A stretch of DNA of 64,000 nucleotides from Lampris incognitus. Taxonomy: Eukaryota; Chordata; Actinopteri; Lampriformes; Lampridae. The translations under genes and the position numbers were made by a program. The notes beneath the pieces were generated by a model, which searched no databases, was not told where the DNA came from, and worked only from the letters and a program-made list of their open reading frames with translations. Each line of letters opens with the position of its first letter. Within the stretch, counting starts at the first letter, position 1. This document shows, in pieces, positions 46,377-56,680 of the stretch. The stretch covers positions 16,860,126-16,924,125 of the forward strand of contig NC_079224.1 of assembly GCF_029633865.1 (NCBI RefSeq). Direction: 5' to 3'.

Positions 46377-47294
46377 GCTCTTCGTTCTCAAAATACAGGG
46401 CTCCTGTGTGTACCCAAAGTTAAAAAGAAGTCAGCTGGTGGCAGGGCCTTTTCCTATCGGGCTCCATTGTTGTGGAATAACCTGCCTGCTGCCATCGGAC
46501 AATCAGAGTCTGTTGAGTCCTTTAAATCCAAACTTAAAACTCATCTTTTTGCCTTAGCTTACAATTAGTTGCCTTTAAGTTGAGTGCTTCACAACCTGTA
46601 CTGGATGGCGGGTTGGGTTTCTGTCTCAATGAATTTACCAACCACTGTTCTGCCGACGAGTTTATCAAGTATAGATTACAGAGTATAGATTATGACTAGT
46701 TGATGACTTAATTGATTATGGCTAATGACTATTGCAAACTGTTCTCTTCTCTAACATGTCTTTTCTCTCTCTCTGAATGATGTCTTCTCCTTTCTCTTTT
46801 TCTTTGTTTGAATGGTGTCATGTGAGTCTCTCTTGCGTGCATGTGCAGTCGGTTCTCCTCCCAGGTCTCCGTGGTGATGGTGGTCTCCATTTGGATGCTG
46901 CCTGCCCTTCATCTGCTCACATAAGTTTTTTTTTCTTTTCACATGATGATACTGGTCACGTGGCTTGGGTCCTGGACTGTTCTGTTGGCATCGGGACACT
47001 GCTTGGCATCCTGTGCATCATGTTATTCATAAATTTTATTTCCATTATAATTCTGTTATCCTCTTTCAATGTTGTATTATGTAAATTGCGTGAACACAAC
47101 ATCCATTGCACGCTGTCCATCTTGGGAGAGAGATCCCTCCTCTGTTGCTCTCCCTGAGGTTTCTTCCTATTTTTTCTCCCTGTTAAAGGTTTTTTTTTCA
47201 GGGAGTTGTTCCTTATCCGATGAGAGGGTCTAAGGACAGGATGTTGTGTTGCTGTTAAGCCCACTGAGGCAAATTTGTAATTTGTGATATTGGG

Positions 47295-47525
47295 CTATAC
47301 AAATAAAATTGATTTGATTTTGATTTGATTACACTTTACAGACCTTTTGCAATTCCTTGCTAGGTGTGTGGCTGATACTATGCATTTAAAGCAAATGCCA
47401 TTCTGCTTTAGAAAGGCTTTCCTGTCTTCCAGAGAATTTTCCCTGAACCCTCTACATTTGTGTAAAAGGTGTGGCTTCTTATGAATTGGACACAGCTTTG
47501 CTGGATCAATGTTAGCTTTCTGCAT
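47295..47525 (-). pseudogene. BEL/Pao gag zinc-knuckle segment
   Basis: Minus-strand frame with ANIDPAKLCPIHKKPHLLHK and CFKCIVSATHLARNCKRSVK, a C-x2-C-x4-H-x4-C nucleic-acid-binding knuckle. The right part (toward 47295) runs into inserted L2 sequence. Confidence 0.8.
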
Positions 47526-47656
47526 GTCTTTGTCTGCTGTTTTATTCAGAGAGATGTCTGTCTTGTGGACCGAGACAGATGTTCTGTTCGTGTTTCTAGG
47601 GTGTTCTGGTTTTGTGTGGTCTGCATGGTGAGGGAGAAGGAAACTAAGGTCATTGC

Positions 47657-48493
47657 CTATCTTATCTTTGGTTGATCTGTTATGAAATCAACAAGGACAG
47701 AAAATGGAGGAAAAGAAACCCCATGCTTCTTTTTGAACATGTAGCCTAGCATCAGCCATCTCTCTTGTAGATTAAATGGCAGTTTTTGAACTATGTTGGT
47801 TATGCCCCATGCTGTATCTAAACAGGCAAGACCAGAAAGCACTCCCTCTGATTTTGCTGCTTGAAGCTCCATCAAAAGGTCTCCCATTTCTCAGTTTCTT
47901 CCAGTCTTTGTTTTAAATCTTTGGGAAGCTGTCAACTCTTTTGAGTAATGCACTCTCAATGACCTCAGGTGCCCCAAAGTATCCATCAAGTCGCTGCCAA
48001 ATCACCTGAAGTCCCTTTTCTGGGTTATAGACATGTACGGCTCTTATCCATTTTGCTTGTTCTCTTGACTCTGCACATAACCACGTAACTAGGAGATCCA
48101 TCTCTTCCTTAACTGAGAGGTAAAGGCCTATTGTGGTGTTCAAGAATGACGATTTCCAGGCCCTATAATTTTCTGGGCGATCATCAAGCTGCAATAGGTC
48201 TGTGGTGATAACGTCTTTCGTGCCATGAACCTAACAAGATCAGACATATTCTGCTTGTCTCCATAATGAGCCTGTGGGGTGCTAACAGGAAACTGGGCAT
48301 GTGTTTTTGGTGAAGGTGGATGTGGCTTGACCTGTGGGTAAGTCTGAGAGTGTGGCACCACACTGGTGGGGAGTATCTGCGGGTAAGTAACTATGATTCT
48401 CAGGTGGCCTGACATGGCCAAAATAAGCTTTGTGCTTCTGCTCTCTAAAGCCAGAATGCTCTGTGGTTTGTGATGGCCTGGTAGCAGTTGCAT
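47657..48493 (-). pseudogene. BEL/Pao gag-domain fragments
   Basis: Two adjacent frames. 48194-47913 has DDRPENYRAWKSSFLNTTIG, then SREQAKWIRAVHVYNPEKGL and YFGAPEVIES. 47887-47657 has GDLLMELQAAKSEGVLSGLA, then IVQKLPFNLQERWLML. These are the BEL/Pao gag-like domain (often listed as DUF1759). 48493-48140 is a Pro-rich upstream part. Gag would form the capsid-like particle; it is frameshifted here. Confidence 0.85.
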
Positions 48494-49166
48494 CAGACTA
48501 GGTAACTTGTCTCGCTACGCTGACTGTGTGTCCACTAGGGAAATGTGTTTCAACATCATAGGTGGCCCCTGTAGATGGCCTGCTATGGGGAATGCTACTG
48601 TCTGTGTCTAGGCCATGCATTTGGGATGGCACTGGTGGTGGCCTTGGCTCTTCTGATGTCATGACTGGGTCTACCTGAGTGTCAGTCCATAATCTGGTCT
48701 GCTCTTGAACATAGTCATTGGTTCACTGAGCAGAATCATGAGCACTGAATCCTACATAACTTTTCAACTCCAAGTCTGATTCTTTGTTGCACACGAGGGC
48801 TGCCGCCAATGCTTCAGCCTTTGCAACTGCTGTTGCTGCTGTTTTTTTCCAGCATTTAGGACATCAAGTTGTATATCTAAGCATACTTTCTCTGCATCCA
48901 AGTGTGCTTTTTGCATTTTAATCTGCATGTCCTTTTCTGCATATTTTACTTTAGCTTTGCTAGCAGAGGAGCCGTGAGAGCATTTAGATGTTGCTGACCC
49001 ACCAGACCAGGTAATAAAGCTGTTGGGGGATCATTCTGTTCTTCCATAATGTCGTGGAAGCCTGATTGTTAAACTGGTATTCTGTTGTAAGCCTCCTTCA
49101 CTGTTATGTTGTGATGACACTGACCTGCTCTGCTGTATCTCAGCCTGTTAAGAAGCTGTCGTTTCA

Positions 49167-49475
49167 CTATTCTGCCACCGCTATACGCCCTGCATAAGTT
49201 GGCAGATAGACAACTCCTCCTCCAATCACCACGCTGAAGAGGGTGCTTAGTTCCACTCCATTTAATGGTTGACTGGAAGTAGGGCAAAACTACAAAACAT
49301 ACAACAAGTATACAAAGTTCAACACATCAACAAAAATGACTATGAAATGACATTTGAGTTTCAGGTGCGTTACTGCTATGCAATTTCTAGCATACACTTT
49401 ATTATTGACCAACTAAGGTGAGTGTTTTGGCTAAACTGATGACAACGGATTATCACATCCAATTAATTCACTAGC
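49167..49475 (-). repeat. BEL/Pao 5' LTR (LTR-like direct repeat, right)
   Basis: Matches 44148-44452 with small indels. Similarity ends near ctagcatta; a TGT-starting LTR edge on the minus strand might lie near 49495 (ctaataaca), but this is not certain. Confidence 0.7.
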
Positions 49476-49704
49476 ATTAGCATTTGCTAATAACAGCAAA
49501 TGTAATATGAACTCATACAATAAAATACGAAGTATTTACATCAAGCCAAACTAATATGACTAACAAATGTGACTTAGACTTATGTTAAGAATACTAACAT
49601 ACCGACAGTACATCCAAAAGCATGAAATGTATGTAGAGAATAGCGATATCGTGAACAAAATGTCTCGAGGCTTTTACCAAGTTTTCTGTTGACTACTGCA
49701 CTTC

Positions 49705-49989
49705 TGCTTTTTTTCTTCTTTTTATTCAATTTTTGCCCTTTTTCTCCTTCTTGAGCCGTCCTGGTCGCCGCTCCACCCCCTCTGTGCCAATTCGGGGGGC
49801 CACCCCGACCGACCTGAGGAGGTGCTAGTGCAACGACTAGGACAAATACCCACATCCAACTTCCCACCCGCAGACACTGCCAATTGTGTCTGTAGGGATG
49901 CCCGACCAAGCTGGAGGTAACATGGCGATTCGACCCAGCGATCCTGTGTTGGTAGGCAACGGAATAGACCGCTACGCTACCCGGACGCC
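49705..49989 (-). mobile_element. tRNA-derived SINE, family 2, copy 3, with 14-bp duplication
   Basis: The minus strand starts ggcgtccgggtagcgtagcg. It contains the family-2 body with an internal gap and ends in an A-rich tail (T-rich on plus at 49710-49735). Flanked by gactactgcacttc at 49691-49704 and 49990-50003. Confidence 0.9.
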
Positions 49990-50167
49990 GACTACTGCAC
50001 TTCCTGTACTGTCGATGTGGTGCTGGTGACATCATCAGTGAACAAAAGACTTTTAAAGGGATGGTACATGTTAACTAATACTGACAGCACAGTTCCAAAT
50101 GATCGTTCTGTGCGCTTTGAATAGGACAGTAACTCCCATAAATATATAACCAAAAAATATATTCATT

Positions 50168-50789
50168 CATCATCAGCCGCTTCTCCGGGGTCGGGTCGCA
50201 GTGGCAGCAAGTTAAGTAGGGCACTTCAGATGTCCCTCTCCCCAGCAACACCCTCCAGCTCCTCCTGAGGGATCCCAAGGCGTTCCCAGGCCAGATTGGA
50301 CATGTAGTCCCTCCAGCGAGTTCTGGGTCTACCCCGGGGTTTCTTCCCAGTTGGCCATGCCCAGTAAACCTCCAAAGGAAGGCGCCCAGGAGGCATCCTA
50401 ATCAGATGCCCGAACCACCTCAACTGGCTCCTTTCGACGTGAAGGAGCAGCAGCTCTACTCCGAGCTCCCTCTGGATGTCTGAGCTCCTCACCTTATCTC
50501 TAAGGCTGAGCCCAGATACCTTACAGAGGAAACTAATTTCAGCTGCTTGTATCCATGATCTCACCCTTTCAGTCACTCCCCAAAGCTCATGACCATAGCT
50601 GTGGGTTGGAATGAAGATTGACAGGTAAATTGAGAGCTTTGCCTTACGGCTCAGCTCCCTCTTCACCACATGGTCCGGTACAACGTCTGCATTACTGCTG
50701 ATGCTGCACCAATCCGCCTGTCAATCTCCCGCTCCATCCTACCCTCACTCGTGAACAAGACCCCGAGATACTTGAACTCCTTCACTTGA
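50168..50789 (-). mobile_element. RTE-type LINE, RT C-terminal and 3' end
   Basis: The minus strand has FKYLGVLFTSEGRMEREIDR, AKLSIYLSIFIPTHSYGHEL, IQAAEISFLCKVSGLSLRDK, LRWFGHLIRMPPGRLPLEVY and RGRPRTRWRDYMSNLAWERL. This is the common C-terminal part of fish RTE-clade RTs, ending with an (attc)n-like tail near 50160. It is 5'-truncated at about 50789, next to a snap-back repeat. Confidence 0.85.
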
Positions 50790-50811
50790 GGCAACAAGTG
50801 AAGGAGTTCAA
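50772..50811. repeat. Perfect 17-bp snap-back inverted repeat
   Basis: tgaactccttcacttg (50773-50788) and caagtgaaggagttca (50795-50810) pair perfectly, plus one extra flanking pair, around a 6-nt loop aggcaa. It lies at the 5' truncation point of the RTE LINE. Confidence 0.9.
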
Positions 50812-50844
50812 AAAAATATAAAAATATATTTTTTAAAATGTATA

Positions 50845-51125
50845 ATTTAATTATAATTCTGTCATCCTCTTTCAATGTTGTATTCTGTAAATTGTGTAAA
50901 TACAACATCCATTGCGCTTTGTCCGTCTTGGGAGAGAGATCCCTCCTCTGTTGCTCTCCCTGAGGTTTCTTCCCTCCCTGAGGTTTCTCCCAGTTAAAGG
51001 TTTTTTTTAGGGAGTTGTTCCTTATCGGATGCGAGCGTCTAATAACAGGATGTTGTATTGCTGTAAAGCCCCCTTGAGGCAAATTTGTACTTTGTGATAT
51101 TGGGCTATACAAATAAAATTGACTT
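50845..51125 (+). mobile_element. L2-type LINE 3' UTR tail
   Basis: Has attctgtcatcctctttcaa, acaacatccattgcg, ctctgttgctctccctgagg (with an internal duplication of gaggtttcttccctccct), agggagttgttccttatcgg and the terminal gggctatacaaataaaattg. Confidence 0.8.
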
Positions 51126-51424
51126 GAACATTATTGATCAGGTCTCTTATGAGAAAGTTCAAAGTAATCTGAGTAAAACTTCCAGTGAAATTGCTGTCAT
51201 TGTGGTTGTTTGGTGAGGTTTTCCAGATGCTGACAAGAATGCAAAAGTTCAACTGAAATTTAGTTGATACAGCTGTGGCAACTTGTAGGACTGTCTGGTA
51301 AATATTTGCCCCTTGATGTCTTTGTAGCATGTTGTGCAAGATGGGGCAATTATTCATGGAGTGTGTGTGAGTGTGTGTGTGTGTGTGTATTGCTTTCCAC
51401 TATTGTCGGTGTCTTTATGCATGC

Positions 51425-51540
51425 TCAGTAATCCATGTAAGAAAATCAAAGAACTTTGAATCAGTTCATCTGGATAGCGTTTATTGACAGATACGTTGTA
51501 TCAAGATGAACTCATTCGACCTTCTTTGATATTATCAGTG
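51425..51540. repeat. Imperfect palindromic repeat, copy 2
   Basis: Same family as 3605-3805: gcatgctcagtaatccatgt, atcaaagaactttgaatcag, ttcatctggat, then the complementary arm gatgaactcattcgacc..ctttgat. A GT-rich run precedes it at 51361-51390. The rest of 51126-52475 is AT-rich and unrecognised; it probably includes the 3' UTR of the P450 gene. Confidence 0.6.
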
Positions 51541-52475
51541 TCACTCTTCTCAGTAACAATTTACATGTCATTGACCCAGGAGTCAGTGTTTACCTTTCAG
51601 GTGATCTATTAACTGTGTGATTTTATCCCAGTGTTGCCACTAAGAACGGGTAGGCTACTCTTACATTAGAGCAGTTGTGACAATACTAGTTTATATTTCC
51701 ATGTAATAAACCTGCAGTACATTACAGTATTATGAGATTTTGATGTCATGGTAAATACAATATAGCACAAAAACTATTCCTTCTGTTTTATTAATTCATT
51801 GATGATGATAAATAATTCACATACTTACATTTGTTGTTAAACTGCAAGTGGATTGTGAATGAGAAGTTCATCTCATTTTAAGCACATCAAACAGGTATTT
51901 TTTATTTTACCTTAAGTCTAATAACCAAATAAAGACTGAGTTGTTTGAATATTTAAATCTAAACAGACTGCAGTGCTACTAATACACACTGACAAACATC
52001 CAGTTATTTGAATCATTCAAAACATACCACTTGAAGAAAAGAAATGTGTAAATACAACATTACTGTCAAATTTCATTCTTTACAAATTGCATTAATACTC
52101 AAGGTTGAGGCTCCCAATAATTTAATTTGATATGTAAGCATGTACTTGGCAACATAACAAAATCCTATGTCACTTTACATTGCATTCATTGATTTCCTAT
52201 ATTGAAAAGGTTACAGTGATTTTGAAAATACAGAAAATATTAATTTTTCTACATCACCAGTGAGAATATTGAGTAATCATGTCTTGTATTGCCATTTATA
52301 GCTATAGTGAACTGACAAAATTGGTAAGGAAAGTGGTTTCAACAGATATGAAAACACAGAATACTTTTTAACTTACATCCTCATGTTTTGAAGAACAAAA
52401 TATAGTAACTTTCAAGATCTGCCTGGACTATCAGCCTGATAGCTTAGCAAATAGGTACAAACAGTGGAGACTGGT

Positions 52476-54011
52476 TTAAAATCTGAGCCTGTATCTAAAC
52501 TGAACATCTCTGGTAGGCTGCATGGATCCAAAACCCCATCGTCTGATGTCGATATCGGGTATCTCCTCATCAGGGTTCTTTAGCTCAAAATCAAAGTATA
52601 TTAGCATGAGGAAAACAAACTGCTTAAGCTCATTGGTGGCAAAGAAACGCCCAGGGCACATGCTGACCCCGGCACCCCAGGGCATAGTGAAATACTTGAC
52701 CTTCTTTCCTGCTTTGTAAAAAACTGTTTTCTTGCTTCCATCTGGGTTAAGAAAGCGGTCATATTTAAATGAAAGTGGGTCAGGGTGAACTTCTGGGTCA
52801 ATCTGTATGGCAATGTAAGGGAAGAGTGCCAGTCTGTCGCCCCCCCGAAGACAGTACTCACGGCCATCAGCCATCTTAAGTGTCATGTCCTGAAGTACGG
52901 CTCTGGTGAGAACAGGTGCAGCAGTCAGTCGAAGGGTCTCTTCCACAGCACTGTCCATGATTGGCGTTTTCTGCAGCATCTCTCGAGTCAAGAAGATGAG
53001 AGGACCGCCACATCTCACTTCTTGCCCACTTTCCCTCAGAACCTGTTCCACTTCCGCCTTGACAGCCCTCATGGCTTCAGGATGCTTCATAAGGTACAGG
53101 AGCGTCCAGAAAGCAGAAGGTCCTGTGTTGCCCTGGGATGCCCACAGAAGCAGGAGCATGAACCTGTCTTGCATAAAAACTTTCATTCCCTTCTCTTCTC
53201 TTTCCTGTTGAAGGTCTCGCACCCAGCCACTGATGTTGTCTTTGTTCTTGATCCTCTTTACTGACAATGCATTCCAGAAAAATCTCTTCAACCTCTCTGC
53301 ATTCATCTTCTCCTGGGGTGGCAGGACCCCATAGGCCAGTTTGGGGAACAGTTGGTCATATTTACGAAACTCATAAAATAGCTTTTCTGATTCTTTTCTG
53401 TCTGCTTCTTTGGCTTTCTGGACATCCTCTGAGGTCTTGGACGTCTCATTTCCAAACAGAGCGAGATAGCCTGCCCTAAAAACAGTATTGTAGCTGTACA
53501 TAAACAATCCATCCTCGATCCAGGTCTGTTTGGTTTCCACTGAGCCTACACTGTGCAGCATTACATTCTGTAAATTACTCATCATGGCTTCTGTAAGTGG
53601 TACCAGTCCATCCCCCATTAAGTGTTTGTTGCTGTACAGCTGGAAAGACTTATGATCCGTTTCCTTTGATTCATAACCAAAAACTCTGGCCACTAGGTGC
53701 TTTGCAAATTTGTTAAAGTCCAGTTTTGCGCGGGCTTCTTTAACAACAGACCCAAAGGAGAGAGCGTCCATGAGGAAAGTGAAGTAAAACCCGCCAAGCT
53801 GTACTGTGAATATATCACCATGTTTTTGTCTCATCCTCTTCAGGAACTTTGCAGTGTCCCTGCGAAACTCCAACACGTGGCCCAGCCAGGGAATGGGCCC
53901 CTTATCCAAAGGGGGCTCACCTGGGCGCCGCTGCCGAAATGCCCCCAGGAGGAACAGCCCTCCTAGCAGCGAGACCAACACCGACAGAAGGATCGCCAGC
54001 AGGAATACCAT
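52476..54011 (-). CDS. cyp8b1: Cytochrome P450 family 8 subfamily B (sterol 12-alpha-hydroxylase-like)
   Basis: A single uninterrupted frame of 511 codons. I chose the ATG at 54011 because it directly precedes the hydrophobic anchor MVFLLAILLSVLVSLLGGLF; an upstream in-frame ATG at 54074 would add 21 non-hydrophobic residues. Motifs (511-residue numbering): proline-rich hinge GPIPWLGHVLEF; I-helix WASQGNTGPSAFW (about 290-302) with Asn where most P450s have acid-Thr; ExxR at 358-361 (ETLR); heme loop MPWGAGVSMCPGRFF with Cys452. These are CYP7/CYP8-type features, and an intronless gene is characteristic of CYP8B. Role: ER-bound mono-oxygenase adding a 12-alpha-hydroxyl to bile acid or bile alcohol precursors. 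CYP8A1 (prostacyclin synthase) is less likely because it has introns. It appears intact; a CYP8B2/3 paralog is possible. Confidence 0.9.
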   Translation of the reverse strand: MVFLLAILLSVLVSLLGGLFLLGAFRQRRPGEPPLDKGPIPWLGHVLEFRRDTAKFLKRMRQKHGDIFTVQLGGFYFTFLMDALSFGSVVKEARAKLDFNKFAKHLVARVFGYESKETDHKSFQLYSNKHLMGDGLVPLTEAMMSNLQNVMLHSVGSVETKQTWIEDGLFMYSYNTVFRAGYLALFGNETSKTSEDVQKAKEADRKESEKLFYEFRKYDQLFPKLAYGVLPPQEKMNAERLKRFFWNALSVKRIKNKDNISGWVRDLQQEREEKGMKVFMQDRFMLLLLWASQGNTGPSAFWTLLYLMKHPEAMRAVKAEVEQVLRESGQEVRCGGPLIFLTREMLQKTPIMDSAVEETLRLTAAPVLTRAVLQDMTLKMADGREYCLRGGDRLALFPYIAIQIDPEVHPDPLSFKYDRFLNPDGSKKTVFYKAGKKVKYFTMPWGAGVSMCPGRFFATNELKQFVFLMLIYFDFELKNPDEEIPDIDIRRWGFGSMQPTRDVQFRYRLRF

Positions 54012-54955
54012 TGCTCTGTCTTCTCTGCAGTCAAAGAGCAAAATGAGGCATAGCTCAAGGCTCTCAGTGTGCAAACTACAAGGCTCCTCCTCCTAACCTA
54101 TCATGTGAAAGAATTTTGGTTTTCCATCTTTACTGGTACAGAGGTTAACACAGAATATTTGCAGTGTGGATTCTCCTATTTGGTTAATATCACCTAAATT
54201 TCCTCTGTGGTGGAGGTCCTACACTATAAGTATAAGAATAAAGAATGATGTATAATTTTTCCTGTTTTTTTTGTTGTTCTGATATTACTACATTCCAGTA
54301 GACAGAAAATTAATGTCTTAAACCTTCCCTTGGTTACAAATGAGCTGTACACAGGTTTGAAACTAGGTGAGGAAATGAGTAAATTACCTTAAAACATTAT
54401 TGGGGCAAAAAAGAAACAAAAAAAATTAATTGAAAGAAAGGGAAAAGCATTTTATCCAGATTGGACACACCTAAGACCCAGGAAGTCTACCTCCCCCGAG
54501 CATAGTTCGTAGTCGACTCCCGGGGTTGAGAAGAGAGTTGTGCAATTGTAGGGAGAGGATTTGTGTGATACGGTTTTTTTTTATTTAAATGAGGATACAG
54601 TATTGAAGACCACGTGGAGACTTCTGAAGTTAATGACATTCACTTAGGGGTGACGACCCATTGGCAAAGGAAAGAATTAATAATGTCAATTGAATTGTCG
54701 GTACAGGACATTTCCAGATAAGAGAGTGACTGCAGGATAGCAGTGTGGGAAAAAATCAAAAGCAAACTGGCAAGTCTTGTTTGATAAGATTTACGGGAAA
54801 ATTATGTGTGAAGGATACGGTAATGACTCCTGTAATCAGCTTTCAATGCGGGGAAAGAAATTTAGATTTCCTAAAACTGGTAGGTTTACTGTAAACTAGC
54901 TGAAAGAGGAAAAAAATTGAAGCGAGAAAAAAAAGGGGGGGTTCTGTGTATGTGT
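54012..54955. other. P450 upstream region and ERV 5' end (unresolved)
   Basis: The first few hundred bases should include the P450 promoter. A TATA-like cttatacttatag (minus strand, about 54225-54237) is the only candidate and is weak. From about 54470 the composition resembles retroviral LTR/leader sequence, but without the 3' LTR in the window no LTR border can be placed. Confidence 0.35.
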
Positions 54956-55140
54956 GTCAAGGCAGTTCTCCGTTGAGTGAAGGTTATACCGATGTTCAAG
55001 TCTGAGTGTTAACGTTGATTTAAATGTCAAGGCAGTTATCCGTTGAGCAGAGGTTTACTGAAACTCAAGTCCGAGTGTCAACATTGGTATATATATATCA
55101 AGGCAGTTATCTGTTGAGCAGGGGGAACATCAGTAAAAGA
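54956..55140 (+). repeat. 70-bp tandem repeat in ERV leader
   Basis: Three diverged copies starting at 54956, 55026 and about 55096: (g/a)tcaaggcagtt(c/a)tc, (c/t)gttgagc/t, then a variable part ending agt.aacattgg-like. Period 70-71 bp, third copy partial. Confidence 0.8.
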
Positions 55141-55670
55141 ACATATATACTGAACTATATATAACAAAAAGAAATATGAGAAGAAGAAAGGTAAAGGTAA
55201 AATAGATTGGAGGGCGTTAATGATGTGGAAAGCGGAGGCTGAAAAAGAAAAAAAAACACCGGCAAAAGCATAGTGAGACAAGATGGAAGAGTGTGTATGT
55301 GGGGGGGGGGGACAATTAATCACTGTCCTCAGCTTTCAAAGAAGGACCTAGATCTCCTCCCCATCTCAGCTGCTCATCAGAGACCTGTAGATCAGCAGCA
55401 ACCTGCCGCAGACCGACGGCAGCTTACCCGTCTATATCCAGAGGCCTGAGAACAGCTGGCTGCAGCAGCAGAGTCTGTCACGCGGAGCCCAGCGACCACC
55501 CCACCTCCACACCTGGCGGGTACAGCCGGGATGAAACTGACCGTTATAACTGGCAGACAATGCCGATTATTGGTGACATGAAGGGGGACTGTGACAGAAT
55601 TACAGACAGTTTCCCGGTCACCGTGAGATGGGGGGGGGGGCAATAAAGTTCTGTAGACGGAAGCCTGGAG

Positions 55671-55782
55671 ACGATTCAAAAAAAGGACTGGTTGTTAAAA
55701 TCCCTAGTGTTTGCACTGCAACAGATTCAGTGGAGATCAAACTGGAGATGTCTGCCAAGGTGACATTGCCACCACCAGGACA
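55671..55782 (+). repeat. 112-bp direct repeat, left copy (LINE target duplication)
   Basis: Identical to 59530-59641 from acgattcaaaaaaaggactg to ccaccaccaggaca. The flanks differ immediately outside. It brackets the R2-like LINE exactly. Confidence 0.95.
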
Positions 55783-55954
55783 CATCATCAGTTGTGTACC
55801 TCAGCATCACAGGGTGTTTCGGCCTTTTATCACAAGACACCCTCCGCTGAGGCAGGCCCACCACAGGTTGATCGGTCCTGGGTGTGTGACCTGTGGTTAG
55901 CTGTTCACCCTGGCAGCCCAGACGGCGTCTCTCCTTTTGAGCCAGATCCAGTGG

Positions 55955-56680
55955 CTAGTCCTCAGCAGTGTTGGCTAGCTCTTTGATCACTCTCCTGTGG
56001 GCCTGCCCCCTGACTCCTAGTTCCCTCAGGAGTTTTGCTGTGGAGCTGGCAACAAAGCCCCTACAACCCACCTCCACAGGGCGCACCTTCACCTTCCAGC
56101 CTCTGTCCTCTGCTTCGGCTGCTAGGTTGGCGTACCACAGCTTCTTACGCTCGTACGCTTCATCGACTGCATCCTCCCAGGGGACTGTGAGCTCAATGAT
56201 GTAAGCGAGCTGGTAAGCGTTGGACCAGAGGACGAGGTCTGGTCGCAAGGTGGTTGTTGCAATCTCTGTCGGGAAAATGAGCTTCTGGCCTAAGTCCACT
56301 CGCATTTCCCAATCCCTGGCTGAGTTTAGTGAGCCTAAGTTGGGAAGTGAAGGGTTGGCCTTCAGTTTATCCCCCTCTCGAATGAAAGCTGGGAAACGCC
56401 GGGGCCCTTCCTGGTTGTTGAAGGGTTGGGCATTGATGGAAACCCTCTTGCAATCGAGTTCAGCTGCCAAGCACCTGAGCACCTGATTGTGTCGCCAGGT
56501 GTATCTGCCTTGGGTAAGGCTGGTCTTGCAGCCAACCAAGATATGCTTGAGGGTTGCTGGGGCTGTACACAGGGAGCAAGATGGATTCTCTCCAAACCAG
56601 AGATTTAGATTTATGGGAGAGGGCAGGACATCATATGTGGCCTTGATGATGAAACTCAGCCTGTTTCCTCTTTTCAACAC
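55955..56680 (-). pseudogene. R2-like LINE C-terminal CCHC and endonuclease part
   Basis: A 241-codon frame out of phase with the RT ORF. It begins with GNRLSFIIKATYDVLPSP, a block usually continuous with the RT protein. It contains a CCHC finger (C35, C38, H46, C51) and a restriction-like nuclease signature: RPDLVLWS, then IIELTVPWEDAVDEAYERKK (PD..E..K). The nuclease nicks target DNA to prime reverse transcription. A small deletion near 56650-56680 probably removed linker residues and shifted the frame. Confidence 0.82.

Larger units (their letters stand above)
45120..47336 (+). mobile_element. L2 LINE copy B, 5'-truncated
   Basis: From the RT N-terminal region ([40 protein letters not shown]) through the catalytic core, C-terminal region and full 3' UTR to gggctatacaaataaaattg and (gatttg)n. 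Three to four frames are needed to read it. It is inserted into the BEL/Pao element and is the best template for aligning copy A. Confidence 0.9.
44148..49475 (-). mobile_element. BEL/Pao LTR retrotransposon, pol-deleted, hosting an L2 LINE
   Basis: Between two LTR-like repeats the minus strand carries, 5' to 3': a coiled-coil/gag region (about 48960-47657), a CCHC zinc-knuckle segment (47525-47295) and an aspartic-protease-like segment (45169-44671). The order LTR, gag, knuckle, protease is as in BEL/Pao. Reverse transcriptase, RNase H and integrase are missing between 44671 and the 3' LTR. An L2 LINE (45120-47336) splits gag from protease. All frames are broken, so the element is dead. Confidence 0.85.

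Noticed and set aside
52522-54096. Several plus-strand frames of 65-159 codons across the P450
   Set aside because: Antisense shadows of the cyp8b coding region with no motifs of their own.
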